A stretch of 64,000 nt of DNA from Blasia pusilla (taxonomy: Eukaryota; Marchantiophyta; Marchantiopsida; Blasiales): positions 20,770,001-20,834,000 of the forward strand of contig CM114275.1 in the NCBI GenBank assembly GCA_050084515.1, read 5' to 3'. A program made the position numbers and the translations under genes. The first letter of the stretch is position 1. Each line of letters starts with the position of its first letter. Of this stretch, positions 38,401-49,900 are shown in pieces. Under the pieces are notes generated by a model, which worked only from the letters and a program-made list of their open reading frames with translations, searched no databases and was not told where the DNA came from.

Positions 38401-38809
38401 CGTGTTGTAACGGTCCACCGTTACCACTAACGATCAAGAGTCATCTTTGTTTTCGCCCCAATGGTGAAAATCCAACAACTCTCAAACTACATAAGGACTA
38501 GCTTGCGCGCCTCTCATTTTTTCATTTCCCACAATTTTGTGATAGCTCTCAACGTATACTTAGTCATTGTGATGGTTGGTCCGCATTCTCTCCAGCAGGT
38601 TTGCGAAACAATTGGTATCCCTTCAATTGGAAGGTGACGACTACTCAAGTAGAAAAACTTTTAAGTGCGACAGTGAGGGTGAGATTGAGTCTTCTTGCCC
38701 ATATTTTGATTTTTTCTTCTAGTCCATATATCGATTGCCTACTCTAGCCCATCTTTCCAAAGGCGAAAAGCTATGTCTCCAACTTTTAGCTCCTATGAAA
38801 TTTTGTAGA

Positions 38810-39240
38810 CATTTCTATCATGACTCGCAAAAAGGCCCAAGCCAAAAAGTGTGAGACCTTCACTCCCAACTCATCTAGGAATCCCACATCAACTTCTCCT
38901 AGCCGACGCTCAAGCGTGGACATACTGCGATAGGAGATAGAGGAGTGGGAGAGAGGAGAAAATATGCAATGGTAGGAGCTACAGGAGAAACTCGCTCTAG
39001 AAAAGCTTGCCAAAGAAAACTTGAAATTGGTCAAAGAGGTGGCCAAGGAGGAAGAGAAGAGGCTTGTTGATGAGGCAAAAGAGAAGAAGTAGCAAGATGG
39101 CGCAGAGCGGAAAGCAAAATTGGCCAGAGCGCGAAAGAGAAAGCTGTAGCCAGAGAAGAAGAAATCCCCCATGTCCCATGGACAATGTGGAAATAGAGGA
39201 TGTTTCCTCTTGGAAATCAAGCGGAAACATATAGGAGAGC
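38810..39240 (+). pseudogene. Decayed coding segment, charged coiled-coil-like
   Basis: Plus-strand frame rich in Lys/Glu heptad-like stretches (EKLALEKLAKENLKLVKEVA, then EKRLVDEAKEKK) with several TAG stops. Probably the N-terminal part of the same decayed gene as 39650-42780. The antisense frames here are shadows. Confidence 0.35.
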
Positions 39241-39649
39241 AACCCCCATGAGATTCCGGGTAGTACTGAAGAGGATAAAAAAGCGATAAGTGTTGAGATG
39301 GTGGGCGTCTCCGGATCAAGTTATGGAGGAGAGACATCGTTCCACCCTTTGGCTTAATTGGACGTCTTTGTCATGGATGAGTTTCAGTAAAATTGCCTCC
39401 TACTCCTCTAGAGCAACTTGTAGGGCTCAACATAGATCCAATCTTCAAAACGGTAAGCAACGATGAAGCTATTTTTTTTTGCATTCAATAGGTCAAATTT
39501 GTAAAATAATGGTGCTAATTGACACTGACAAATTTCTTGCAAGTTGAAAGCAAATGACAATGGTAGATGGCCCGAACTTCTTGAAGGCACCAAGGATTCC
39601 TCTCTGCCTGATGGAGTATGTTCAAAAACATACTTAAAGAGGAGGACAT

Positions 39650-40018
39650 TGCAAAGTTGAAGCAATCTTTTGCAAAAACTTCGTATGTAGACAACTTTCC
39701 TCCATTTTATGTTCAGCCTTATGATGAACAAGGAAAGTAGTATATTGTCACTAACGAAGACATGGACAACCTTGATGTGTTCTAGAAAATGAGGGACGTG
39801 GAATTCAAGAAAGCAGTGGCTGGCACGAAGTACAAGTGGATGTAGAACTTGTACTTTTTCATCTCGGATGGAAACCATCCATTCATGGTATGGTTCCAGT
39901 TTGCACCGGAGTGTCCAAATTTGTTGGAGACGTATTTTTGCGTGAAGCCAATAGTTCTTTATCCCTTTCCAAATCACATGGAAAATTTGGAGATGGCCAT
40001 GCACTTGATGAACACCTA
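39650..40018 (+). pseudogene. Decayed segment with a ParB-like DGNH motif
   Basis: The plus-strand frame reads VDNFPPFYVQPYDEQGK, then NEDMDNLDVF, LYFFISDGNHPFMVW and KPIVLYPFPNHMENLE, with three TAG stops. DGNH preceded by a hydrophobic strand and followed by an aromatic recalls the DGxHR box of ParB/sulfiredoxin-type domains. This is a pattern match only. Confidence 0.3.
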
Positions 40019-40049
40019 AGTATTCTCTCCCTATACTTTATTTTGTTTG

Positions 40050-40850
40050 TGCTTGCGACTTGTCGGAGTCTGACATGTTGTTTGTTTTTCTTAAGATTGC
40101 TGTTCATTTAAATTAGCTGGGTAAAGCGAAAACCACTCAGAGTCAGATGGGTTGTACGTTCTTGGGGGAGCTTGGCCAAGATACAACCCGTTACACGGGT
40201 TGCATCTTTAGGGTAATACAAAGGGTTTTGTTACCTCTGTATTATCCTAGGCCAAGTTCCCCTAAGGACTCACAACCCATCTTGGTTTCTTAAGATTGGA
40301 GTTCATTTAGATGAGCTGGGTAAAGCGGAAACCAATCAGAGTCTGATGGGTTGTGCGTCCTTGGGGGAACTTGGCCTCAAACGGGTCGCCAAGTTTCTTT
40401 AGATAGTTTTTCACGGAACCTATCAGACTTTGATGGGTTGCCTCTGAACCTAGCTAGTCTCATTGAGACGCCTCATGGGAAAAACGATGCAATCCGTTGG
40501 AGTCCGATGAGCTGCCCCTGAACCTAGCTAGTCCCAGTGAGACACCTGATGGGGAAAAGGATGCGACTTGTAAAAGTTTGACGAGTTGGATATTAATTGG
40601 CCAAGGTAATGCAAGTTCTCTTAAGGCCTCGCAACCCGTCGAAGTCTGACGGGTTGGTGCTTTACCCAACTTATCTCCTAGAGAGGCTATCTTAAGGAAA
40701 AAGCTGGAACCTCTCAAAGTCCGATGGGTTGTAGATCAAAGGTATTTCTTGTAGAAGTATCTATTTTAGTGAGGGTATGCCGGAACTGAAAAATTACTTT
40801 TGGAGTCTCTTTGCAACATGTCAAAATTTGACGGGTTGCATGAGATGTGA
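40050..40850 (+). repeat. Cluster 3 of dispersed imperfect palindromes
   Basis: About ten copies. The best is 40631-40657, GCAACCCGTC-GAAGTCT-GACGGGTTGG, whose nine-base arms pair perfectly around a short centre. Another is 40812-40840. Two longer stretches (about 40110-40160 and 40300-40350) are near-duplicates of each other. Confidence 0.85.
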
Positions 40851-40989
40851 ATTCTATCATAGAGCATTGACCCTTGGAGGATTGTTTCCGGAGGAAACGT
40901 GAGCCACCACTAGATCCAAGAATATGAACATGTTAAGAAGGTGCTTACAATGCACCTAGGATAATACAAAGGTTTTTTGAGAGAAGAGT

Positions 40990-42183
40990 TGGTGGATGAG
41001 ATGCTCGCAAAAGGAGCACAGATCAAGAAGAAAACTTGGGAAAACTGGTACATTTCCCAAGATGATGCTTCACAAGTTTTTGTTGGTTGAAGATTTAGAC
41101 AAAAAAGAGAAGCGCGCAGTTGGAGCTAGAGCGCATGGAGAAGGTATTTGTGATGGAGAGAGCAAAATTCATTCAGGCTATTGTGTCAGCAACAACAAAG
41201 TAATTAGCCAACAAAAATGCAAAGATATATTGCATTGCTAAACTAAGAGCTCGTTGCAAGGAGTTGATCAAACGCATATGAAAGAGGGCTGAAGATACCC
41301 ATGGAAGGATAGGTGAGAAGGTGTCCCTAGATCGCGTGCATAGGTTTTGCGCTTTCAGATTCATGCGAATAAGATTGATGGAAAGCAGTCTTGATGGGAT
41401 GGAGGCAGAGAAGAAGGCGGCACAGAACCCGTTGAGGATATTGGACCTTTTCATGTCTCAGTGGTTGAGAGAGTGGTTTTTCTGGGATGCTCTACATGTG
41501 CTCGGCAAGTCAATGATTGGTTTTGTGCAAGTTGAGGTCAGAAAGGTCGACCCAATTCCACAGGAGGCCAGCCTAGAATCGGCCGAGGAATTCAAAATCT
41601 GATTAGAGGAGGTTTGAGATAAGTTGGAGAAGAACTCGGGTTTCAAGACCATGTTTGAGAAAATCATTGTGTCGTAGGGGGATCTCGATGACGAGGAGGA
41701 GATTGGAGACTTGAAAAACAAGGATTTTTCCAAGAAGAAGAGAGATCTTCTAGAGCAAGCGGTCGAGTCGTCACGACAACGAGGTGCACAAATGGTGTAC
41801 AAATTCCTTATAGATAGTGTCAATGTAGGTTCATGGAGCAAGTATCCGACCGCATGCAGATTGTAGACAAATAGTCCAAATGATGATGGATTCTCCATGT
41901 ACAATGTGGAGATGGCACAGGAGATGACAAAATGGGAATTTCTCAATTGTCCAATCTGGTTGGACAAGAAAAAAAGGGCCAAGATTATAATCAAAATGCT
42001 TAAAGCCTTCAATGATGCAATTGTGGATGCGGAGGAGGACATCCTTTTGAAGATTGAGGAGCATTTTGAGGGCGATACGGAGGAGCAAGCACATGAGACC
42101 GTTGATCTAGTGTCCAAAGTGGTGACAACAAGGTACAAGTCGACATCGGGCCTCAAGGCGAAGGCAAAGGGGTTAGGAAACTA
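40990..42183 (+). pseudogene. Decayed unknown coding segment
   Basis: Plus-strand frames, broken by stops at intervals, with protein-like composition: ERMEKVFVMERAKFIQAIVS, then FEKIIVS, KKKRDLLEQAVESSRQRGAQ and LKAFNDAIVDAEEDILLKIE. No family recognised. Part of the plus-strand gene remnant that spans palindrome cluster 3. Confidence 0.35.
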
Positions 42184-42499
42184 GAGGCTGGATCCTTGAG
42201 GCAGGAAGGATGGGCAAGGGAGGCCCCCAAGCAAACACATGTCAATTCGGAGGTCAATGAGACCTTGAAAAGTAGATAAAAAATTTGCTAGAAGGGAAAG
42301 TGGGAGACGCCAAGTTTCTTAGAGGGAGGAAACAAGAATGTCGTGTACACTCCGACATCTTTAGACAAGTAGAGGGATTTTACAAGTAAGATCACAATGC
42401 TCCTTCATCAAACCTCTCTGATGGACGGACTGAAGAAATTATCTAGTCATGAGTTTACCTCTACACTTGAGAAGCTAACAGTCTGAGGACTAAAGCTTC

Positions 42500-42780
42500 A
42501 AACAAACGGCCATGCCCCTTGCACTATGAATGGGGTACTTGAAGATGTTGCAGTAGACCTCTTCATTGTAGATTTTTCATGCGGATTCAAGTTGTGGGAC
42601 GATAACCCACGCAAGACTGTCTTGGAGTGGAACGAACCACTCACGTATGACCAAATTGCGCTGATGTTATCCTTTGTGAACGCAAGCTCTTCAACTTGCA
42701 ATGGGTGAGAACATCACTCAAATGGCAGACGATGCACTCTTGGGTAGTCAAGAAAGACTACCCCATAAGGTCTCCCACAA
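42500..42780 (+). pseudogene. Decayed segment with possible N-methyltransferase-like DPPY-type motif
   Basis: The frame at 42526-42708 has VAVDLFIVDFSCGFKLWDDN followed by WNEPLTYDQIALMLSFV. The strand-D-x-x-[YC]-G-F arrangement, followed by a W and a helix with YDQI, recalls the (D/N)PPY loop of N4-cytosine/N6-adenine methyltransferases, with Cys for Tyr. I regard this as a weak hint. The frame ends before the next palindrome cluster. Confidence 0.25.
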
Positions 42781-42889
42781 ATCAAGTATGGGTAAGTTGA
42801 CAAAACTTCTTTGATTTTTTCCAAAAAATTGGTTTTTTTTGTTTTCTGCAAAGATTTTTTTTTTCCAAAAAAATTGGTTTTGTTTGTTT

Positions 42890-43150
42890 TTTGCTTCCCG
42901 TGGGATTCTGATGGGTTTCAAATCCAATTTTTTGGAATCACAAGTGCAACCCGTCAGACTTCGATGGGTTTTTTAAGTCATGAAATTTTCCTACAAAACG
43001 GATTTACTTGGTTTTGTGTAACCTGTCAAAATCCAACAGGTTGCAAGTCCCATTTTTTGGAAATCTAAAGAGCAACCCGTGGGATTCTTACAAGTTGCAT
43101 GTCTGGATGTAAATTGCCATCGGCAATCCATAGGATTTTTTCGGGTTGCT
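42890..43150 (+). repeat. Cluster 4 of dispersed imperfect palindromes
   Basis: Five copies at about 50-bp spacing: near 42900, 42944-42970, 43018-43046, 43071-43100 and 43122-43150. Arms are CAACCCGT / ACGGGTTG types with CG-to-TG or CA differences. Confidence 0.85.
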
Positions 43151-43339
43151 CGTGAGTTTTCTGTAGAAAATAGCCAACAACGTATACAAGCTTCAATCTT
43201 ACCTTGTACCATGTCAAAAAGTTCAGGTCTATTGCCTAACCCAACACATGACCTTGAGATATCTCTAAAAATAAGGGTACTTCTATCACACTTGTGGGAA
43301 ATCCCATCATGTGCTCTCGCATATTGGCCAAGGTTGTAT

Positions 43340-43640
43340 GTGGACAAAGTTTGTGTTTGTGGACATGTTGATGTCTGTGTACTTACGTCCATCCTATATA
43401 AGGACTTATCCATGTGGGCCCCATATTCCCCTTCTTTCTCATCCTCCCCACTTGGCTTCGTGATCCAAACTCTCTTGTTTCTTCCTCCTCCCACCTCCAC
43501 TCCCTTCCTCCCATATTGCCCCGCCCCGCCCGCCCACCCTTGCCTTACCTTCTACCATAAATGATAAGTGTGGGCCCCACCTTTTAGAATCCATATCTGT
43601 GAACATGTCCAAACTTGTTCGTCCATGTCACTTTTTGTAC
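43340..43640 (+). repeat. Small dispersed repeat, copy 1 (plus)
   Basis: Inverted relative to 44600-44830. Shared stretches include GGACTTATCCATGTGG versus GGACTTGTCCATGCGG and CTTGCCTTACCTTCTACCAT versus CTTGCCTTCTACCATG. It has a CCTCCTCCC-rich centre. It may be a MITE or short LTR; termini not resolved. Confidence 0.55.
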
Positions 43641-43647
43641 AACCATG

Positions 43648-43790
43648 AACTAGGGTTAGTTAATCATAGTTAAGATAATTAGAGACTATGGTTAGGATGA
43701 GGATTATAGTTGTTTATACATACACTATGTAGTTGAGAAAGGAACCTCCTATTCATTTTCTTATTACAACTTTTTATTCTTACCTTTGGT
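43648..43790 (+). repeat. Copia LTR-like fragment, second copy
   Basis: AACTAGGGTTAGTTAATCAT, then GAGACTATGGTTAGGATGAG and CACTATGTAGTTGAGAAAGG, related to the minus strand of 9840-10085. Confidence 0.5.
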
Positions 43791-44354
43791 TCAGAGACCT
43801 CTCGTCATGCCAATCTACATGCTCATCTAGATTGCCTTGAAGATCCTCTATTGAACCCCATAGAGACACCTCCCTTGTGCGAGAAGGTATGGCCATCATA
43901 AGTATCCTCTTCTCATGCTATTCAACTATGTGCATTTCCTTTATGTGGACATGGACCTCACTCAAATTTGTTGGTTAATTGAAGATGTTGCTGAATGATC
44001 TTAGTGGTCGTGCCTCACCTAATTGCTGCTCTACCTCTTCACTTGTAAATCGTATTTGAAGCAAATGAACACACCCATCTTAAGATTGCCATCTTGGTCC
44101 GTAGGAGCTATAATCCGGGGTAAATCTCATGGGGTATGACACAATTAATATTCATTATCCGATATTGAAATTTCTACAACCCATCTATGTAACTTTTTTT
44201 TTCTAAAATTTACGACAACTTATTAAGACTTTAGAATATTCCCATGGATTGCAACTTAGGACACGTGAGTCCTTACTTGCAAAACCAACGACCAATCTCC
44301 ATACTCCTGCATGACAAACCCACATCTTCCAACGATTCTCTCGCATTCTTTCTT

Positions 44355-45084
44355 TGTAAGTTTGATGTGCAATTACATTCTCACCTCACAAAAGTTTGAT
44401 TTGTATCAAACAAAATCTACTCTCCTGATGAGAGGTTCGAGGCAATTCATTAGACAAGAGAGATCATAGATTTGCGGTCTCATCAGAGGAGGTTCAACAA
44501 AGGAAAAATGAATTACCAAATTCCCTCTCTTTGATGTGTATCATCTCCATCTCCCAAGCCTCCTCCCAGATAACTTCTGCACATATATAATCCCTCCTTG
44601 GTTGCACAAAAGCAAACATGGATTGCAAGAATTGGGACACTTTTAGCCCATGGTAGAAGGCAAGATAGGGATGGGCAGAGCAATAAGCAGGGAGGGATTG
44701 GAGGTTGGGAGAGGGAGAAATGTGAATGAGAAAGAAGGGAGAGGTGGGAACCGCATGGACAAGTCCTTCCACAAGATGGATGTAAGTCCACAGACATGTC
44801 TACAAATTAGAATTTTTCCACATGCAAACTTGCATCCCTCTACTCTAACCCTCTATAGCGAATCAAGAAGCGCCTTCCATATCAAGAAATCAACTCTACC
44901 AAAAAAAGAGCCCTGACAAAAAAATGTTCCTCCAAATGATCCAAAATGGAGTCAAAATTGGGAGAAACTTGGCATGCAAGTTTCCACCTCCTCAATAGGT
45001 CGTCCTTGAGATGCCGGGATCGACGTTCAACCTCTCTGCATACACCAAGCAGATACTCTATGCTCACATATAGATAACATGACA
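44355..45084 (-). repeat. LTR of gypsy copy D with nested insertion
   Basis: The plus-strand left edge TTGTAAGTTTGATG and right edge ACATGACA match the family LTR edges. The LTR is interrupted by about 230 bp (44600-44830), which is the small repeat seen inverted at 43340-43640. Confidence 0.65.
44600..44830 (-). repeat. Small dispersed repeat, copy 2 (nested in LTR)
   Basis: Minus-strand copy of the repeat at 43340-43640, inserted between LTR segments matching GGTAACCTATGC and CCTGTAGCGGGTCAAG of intact LTRs. Confidence 0.55.
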
Positions 45085-46961
45085 CATGTTTCCATGGAGG
45101 CACACTTGGTGCCCATCTTTAGATGTTTCATATATTTATTTGAATTGCCATAAGGCTATAGTGGTGTTAGACCTGGAGTTCCCACACCTATGGATGTGCC
45201 TTTTATACCCTTACACCTCTCGTGCTCTCCAAATATATTTCTCGAAAGAAATAATGATCTTTGTGTATTAAGCATCTATCATATGGTGGCTAATTGCATA
45301 CTTTCTGATCCAAAACTGTTTTCCAATGAAGACTCTGAAATTTTCCCAACATTATACATAGTTGGTAGCGACCATGTTTACAATAGCTAGAGAATAGATC
45401 CCGCATTTTGCTGTTTCAAGTCTCTCACTGAACCAGTTCTCTCTTACTAACTGATGAGCAAAACCTGGTTAGGACTTGTGATCTTTATTCTTAATCCTCT
45501 GGTTTCTTTGATGGTGAGGTGTCCCTCACCGGTTTTTACACTACTCTAGTCAAAACAGGTGGTGGTTAGTATGTGGACAAGTGTCGTCTAAAGGAAACCA
45601 GTAGTTTAAAGATGATCCTTGGTCCTGGAATCATCTTGAGGTCAAAAACAGTGGGTTTAAAAGCATTGTCCTTTGCCTTCTTCCTTACCATAACCTTCCC
45701 TTCAGATCTGGAGATTTGTTACTTGTCTCTAAACCTGTAGATTTCAGATCCAAAATTTCTACTCCCATCATATTTTGCCAGATCAGATGTCTATTGGAAG
45801 TTTGTTTACTATCAATCTAATTGCTTAAAGAGCCTGTGAAGAAAGATCCAATGTCTTCTCTCTAATCAAAGCTATTCTGTCACTGGGTTCTCCAAGGAGT
45901 TACCCCAGCATTACCTAAGTCTGCACAAATTTACATAATAAATCCTAGCTATCCAAATGTGCTCATCCCATAAAGTTATAGTGTGTAGAGAGCATGAACC
46001 TTTAACAAAGTGTGTTTAAGGTTGCGATTCCCTTCTTAAAATGGTCAGCAAACTGCAGGGTCCAATCTCCGAAACTTCCCATTTATCCCCCTAAACTGCT
46101 GCAAAAGGGGAAAATATACTGATTGTGGGTCGTTGAATCATCCATAAAAGCCATGGTTTAAGATGAGCATACTCTTAGAGAACTGTCAAGACCGTAGATA
46201 CATTTTCAATCTTCATAATACACATGTTTCCTCTCTTGAGAACGGGCAAAACAAATGCTCAACATGAAATCATGGCGAGCAAAACTGGAAAAATTGAATG
46301 GGGATGAAGTTGGTGCATTTCGCAAAACCTACTTTCCGGGTCCAACCCCTCGTCTGTGACTTCTACCAACCTAACTCATGTTCATAGCTCTCTGGTGGGA
46401 GAAGTTTCTGAAGGATTAACTGTCGTATCAATGCATGTGCCACTCCGCTGAAGTATGAACTGATGTATCAACACATGTGCTACTCCATTCTCTCAATGAT
46501 GAAGAAGTTGCATCTCCACACAGCAACTCCATAAAAGCAACTGATACTGGGCAGCACTTCACTCAATTGACATTGAGGAAAATTGCCTCTATGAACAAAG
46601 GTCAGGATGGGATTCAGATTACAGGAAAAAGTACCGGTGATCCTCTGAAAGACTGCGTCTCACTTGAAGCAAGAGAATGTACAGCTTCCATCATGCGGCT
46701 CTTTGTCAATGCAGCTGGCCATTGATGGCCCAAAGAATGAGGTTTCCCTGCCAGCCAACCTTGATTGATGCCAAAGAGGACTTGACTCATCTGCAGTAAT
46801 GATGAACTCACTTTGCGCAAGGGAAGTTCATGATTTGCAGAGAAATATTGTGCTCCCTCCACCTAAACACATCATTGACAGAGGGTATCATCAGCATAGC
46901 TACTACACAATGGGATACTCCAAATGAACTTCTTCCCATAGTATCACGCTGTTAAACAGAT
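45085..46961. other. Intergenic DNA and presumed 3' region of the bromodomain gene
   Basis: No recognisable coding frame, RNA gene or repeat. The part next to 46962 should include the 3' UTR of the minus-strand bromodomain gene. Confidence 0.4.
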
Positions 46962-49900
46962 CTAAATAAAAGGTTTGAGGACCGTTGACGTTTGCATACG
47001 TTTGTGAGTTTGCAATGAACTTGAAGATTTGAGTTCCTTGGAAGACCAAACAACCTGTACCTTAGTAGCAGCACTTGTACTTGGTTCACCCTCACCCGCA
47101 TCATCCATTTGGTGATCTGAGTGGACATGTTCCATTGGTTCAGTTTCTCCAGCAATAGCACTAGCGGTGACAGCTTTGGCAACAGGTGAGTGCCTTGAAG
47201 AATTTTGGACCTGCTAAGAGAAAGACATATTCGTCAGAGGCCAAAAGTGAAACATACTTTAATGAGCAGAGAGCACAATCTTTTTCTCTTTGAGGAGTGT
47301 CCAATTAAAAATCCTACTGCGACACCACACATCTATGCATGATAAGCCTACACAGTAGCCTCTTTCAAATTGTGAATCAATTCCAAGATCTAGAGTTTTT
47401 GAACTCCATTGAATCTACCTTGGATTTCTTCTTGTGCGAGCTTCCCTGAGCTGGAGGACTTCGAATTCTCTCACTATATGCATGTTCATTTCTTTCTTCT
47501 TTATCCTCCTTTTCCTGACGTGCAAGTTTGCGACGACGTCCAACGCACACAACACAGGAGCACTCTGGTTTATGATGGACCGTCCTATAAACCACGTCAG
47601 CATCACCGCTTCAGTACAGTCTAATCAAACCGTTAAATAGCAAAACCTTTAGGACCAGAAGAGAAGCTAGATCTTCCCTGATGTCATTAGTCTTTCCTCA
47701 TGGGAAAAGCCAATGACATTAGAGAAGATCCCCTTACATACACTGATGCAGTGAGCCTAAAATTGAAGAAGTATATCTTGTCAGGTAATCAGTTGACTAC
47801 AACAGAGCTGAGTGACAACACTTTGCAGCCATATTGATCCTCCTAAAAAAATGGCCAGTTAATAGATTATCCCACAAACTACTATTGATCCATCATAGCT
47901 TTGCAAGGACTATCTGACACACTTGAAGACATTTTCCTCACTAACACTTTAGCCAGCAATATTGATGGGAACCAAGTGAATTTGAGATGCACACACTTAG
48001 GATGGTAAGAAGAAAATTGATTTTTTCATCAATTCAGACTGTGTTGTTAAGAGATAGACCTTCTCAGATTGCCGAAGTATTCAGCAGAGCGAAAGATAAC
48101 TTACCCAAAGGTGCGCCTTTTATTCGCTGGGGAACCATGTGAAGCACTATCTTTTTCCTGCGATGGTGTCTTTGTCTCAGGATCAGGCAGCATCCCAAGA
48201 TGTTTACCGCCTACAAGAGGGACCATGAACAACCAACAAACACATCAATGATAGATCTCTGAAACCTGAAGAATCCCCAAAGTTTTTATTGCTTGGTTTT
48301 ATCTCTGGATGAAATGTGCAGTTAACAAACTTATGACATATAGGCAGAGACAACGAGAACTCATCACGTCTCAGAAAACAGAAATTGAATTACACCTGCT
48401 GAATTAAAATCTGTAGATCAATCTGCCCCTCCACAGAAAACACACTTTTTTTGATGACTGGTCTGAGTATGTCAAAACTAAGAGAACTTGAGACACGTCA
48501 CTCCGCAAATCTAGAAAGATAGATCCCCATTTCGAAAAATTTGTGTTATTTAAAGTGAACAAAGGAAATGCTGTCGCACTGGGACAGGATGACCTCTTCT
48601 TCTAAGTTCCCACCTTTGGAGTGACTCTTTAGGGTCCTCTTCAAGGTCGACAACCCTCTGTCTGGTGTCTTGTGCAGCATCTCCTCCTCTCCCCGTAGCT
48701 CGTTATCAGCAAAGCCATTTGAATGACTTGAATCCTCATTGACTGCCTCTATCTCATCGGCATTTACTTTTCCTTGTTGACCCTTGCTATCTGCCATGAC
48801 CTGGTCCATAAAAGCTGAATCATCCAATCATAGCACAATCCGTTTATTGTTGCTACAAAGGTTCCAGAACAGGAAAAGTCCCCCATTGCAACTCGGCGTT
48901 GGTGTATATAAAATATAACTTGGAGATTCCCTATTGAGCCTACGTTTTCACTTTCACCAGAACATTCATAATCATTCTCTCAGAGATCGAATGATAGACA
49001 AAAATGTAAGCCTTACAAACACTGCCACCACATTTATACTCTCAAATAGCTTCTTCTTCGTCTATGACCAGTTAACCAGCCACATCAAATCTAGTGGAAT
49101 TGCTCGTTGAAGTTAACATTTCAACTCGGTTCCCTCTTTAAACCTTTGCTAGCACTCACCACTACGCTTTGCCTTTGCTCTTGAATCTGGTGTGTCGAAT
49201 TGAACAATCTTCAATGACTTCAGCTTTGCTGCAGCCTTGGAATCTTTGGACTTTCTCCTCCTCCTGTCCTCCTCCTCCTCCCGTAGTTGTTCGGACCCAA
49301 CCTCGACCTCTTCAGTGGCCTCAGAATTGCTAATTTCTTCAACATTCATCTTTTCTGTAATATAATGACAGTGATTTATTAGCTCTATTACATCTGACCT
49401 GCTGTTAATTCACAAAGAACTGTAGACTAAAATACTAAAGAGCCAGCTGAAAGTAACTGTGAGAACCTCTTCTTGAGACTAATATCAGTCAACATGCAAG
49501 AAGCAAACAGGAAGTAAAGCACACTAACTTGAGCTAGTTGTAGAAGAAATGCAATGTTGCAGCCCAGCTGCATTCCAATGTCTATTGAAACAAATCTCAG
49601 CTGTCTTTAAAATGTCCATGATAGGGTCCCCTTCTTGATTATAAGTCCGACAGTTGCTCCAAACAAGCTGGACATCGTCATACACCTGTTGTACCATAGT
49701 GTAATGCTTTCCTCCTTCTAAATTTGCTCTGATTGTCTCCAGATCCATTGGGTTTTTTATTACGTCCAGGTAGTCCTGCATTTGAACATAAGGCTTCTTA
49801 AGACGTATAGATACAACATTAACAAATAGAAGTACACACTAGAAGCAACTCCAATTCCGGCATCGGTCTTCCTGAGTAGCGGTAAGAGCAGCACAGATCT

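Larger units (their letters stand above)
43195..45084 (-). mobile_element. Heavily deleted gypsy copy D
   Basis: On the minus strand: an LTR at 45084-44355, then directly a protease-DNMT linker fragment (about 44150-43800, matching copy B 28895-29290) and a DNMT motif IX-X fragment (43330-43195, matching copy B 27885-28010). The leader, gag, most of the DNMT and everything downstream are missing. It is diverged more than A-C. Two unrelated insertions interrupt it: a copia LTR-like piece and a ~270-bp repeat. Confidence 0.65.

Noticed and set aside
38786-39337. 183-codon minus-strand ORF rich in Ser and Phe
   Set aside because: Antisense shadow of a Lys/Glu-rich plus-strand segment.
41458-42156. 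232-codon minus-strand ORF
   Set aside because: Antisense to plus-strand frames that have better protein composition; no recognised motif.
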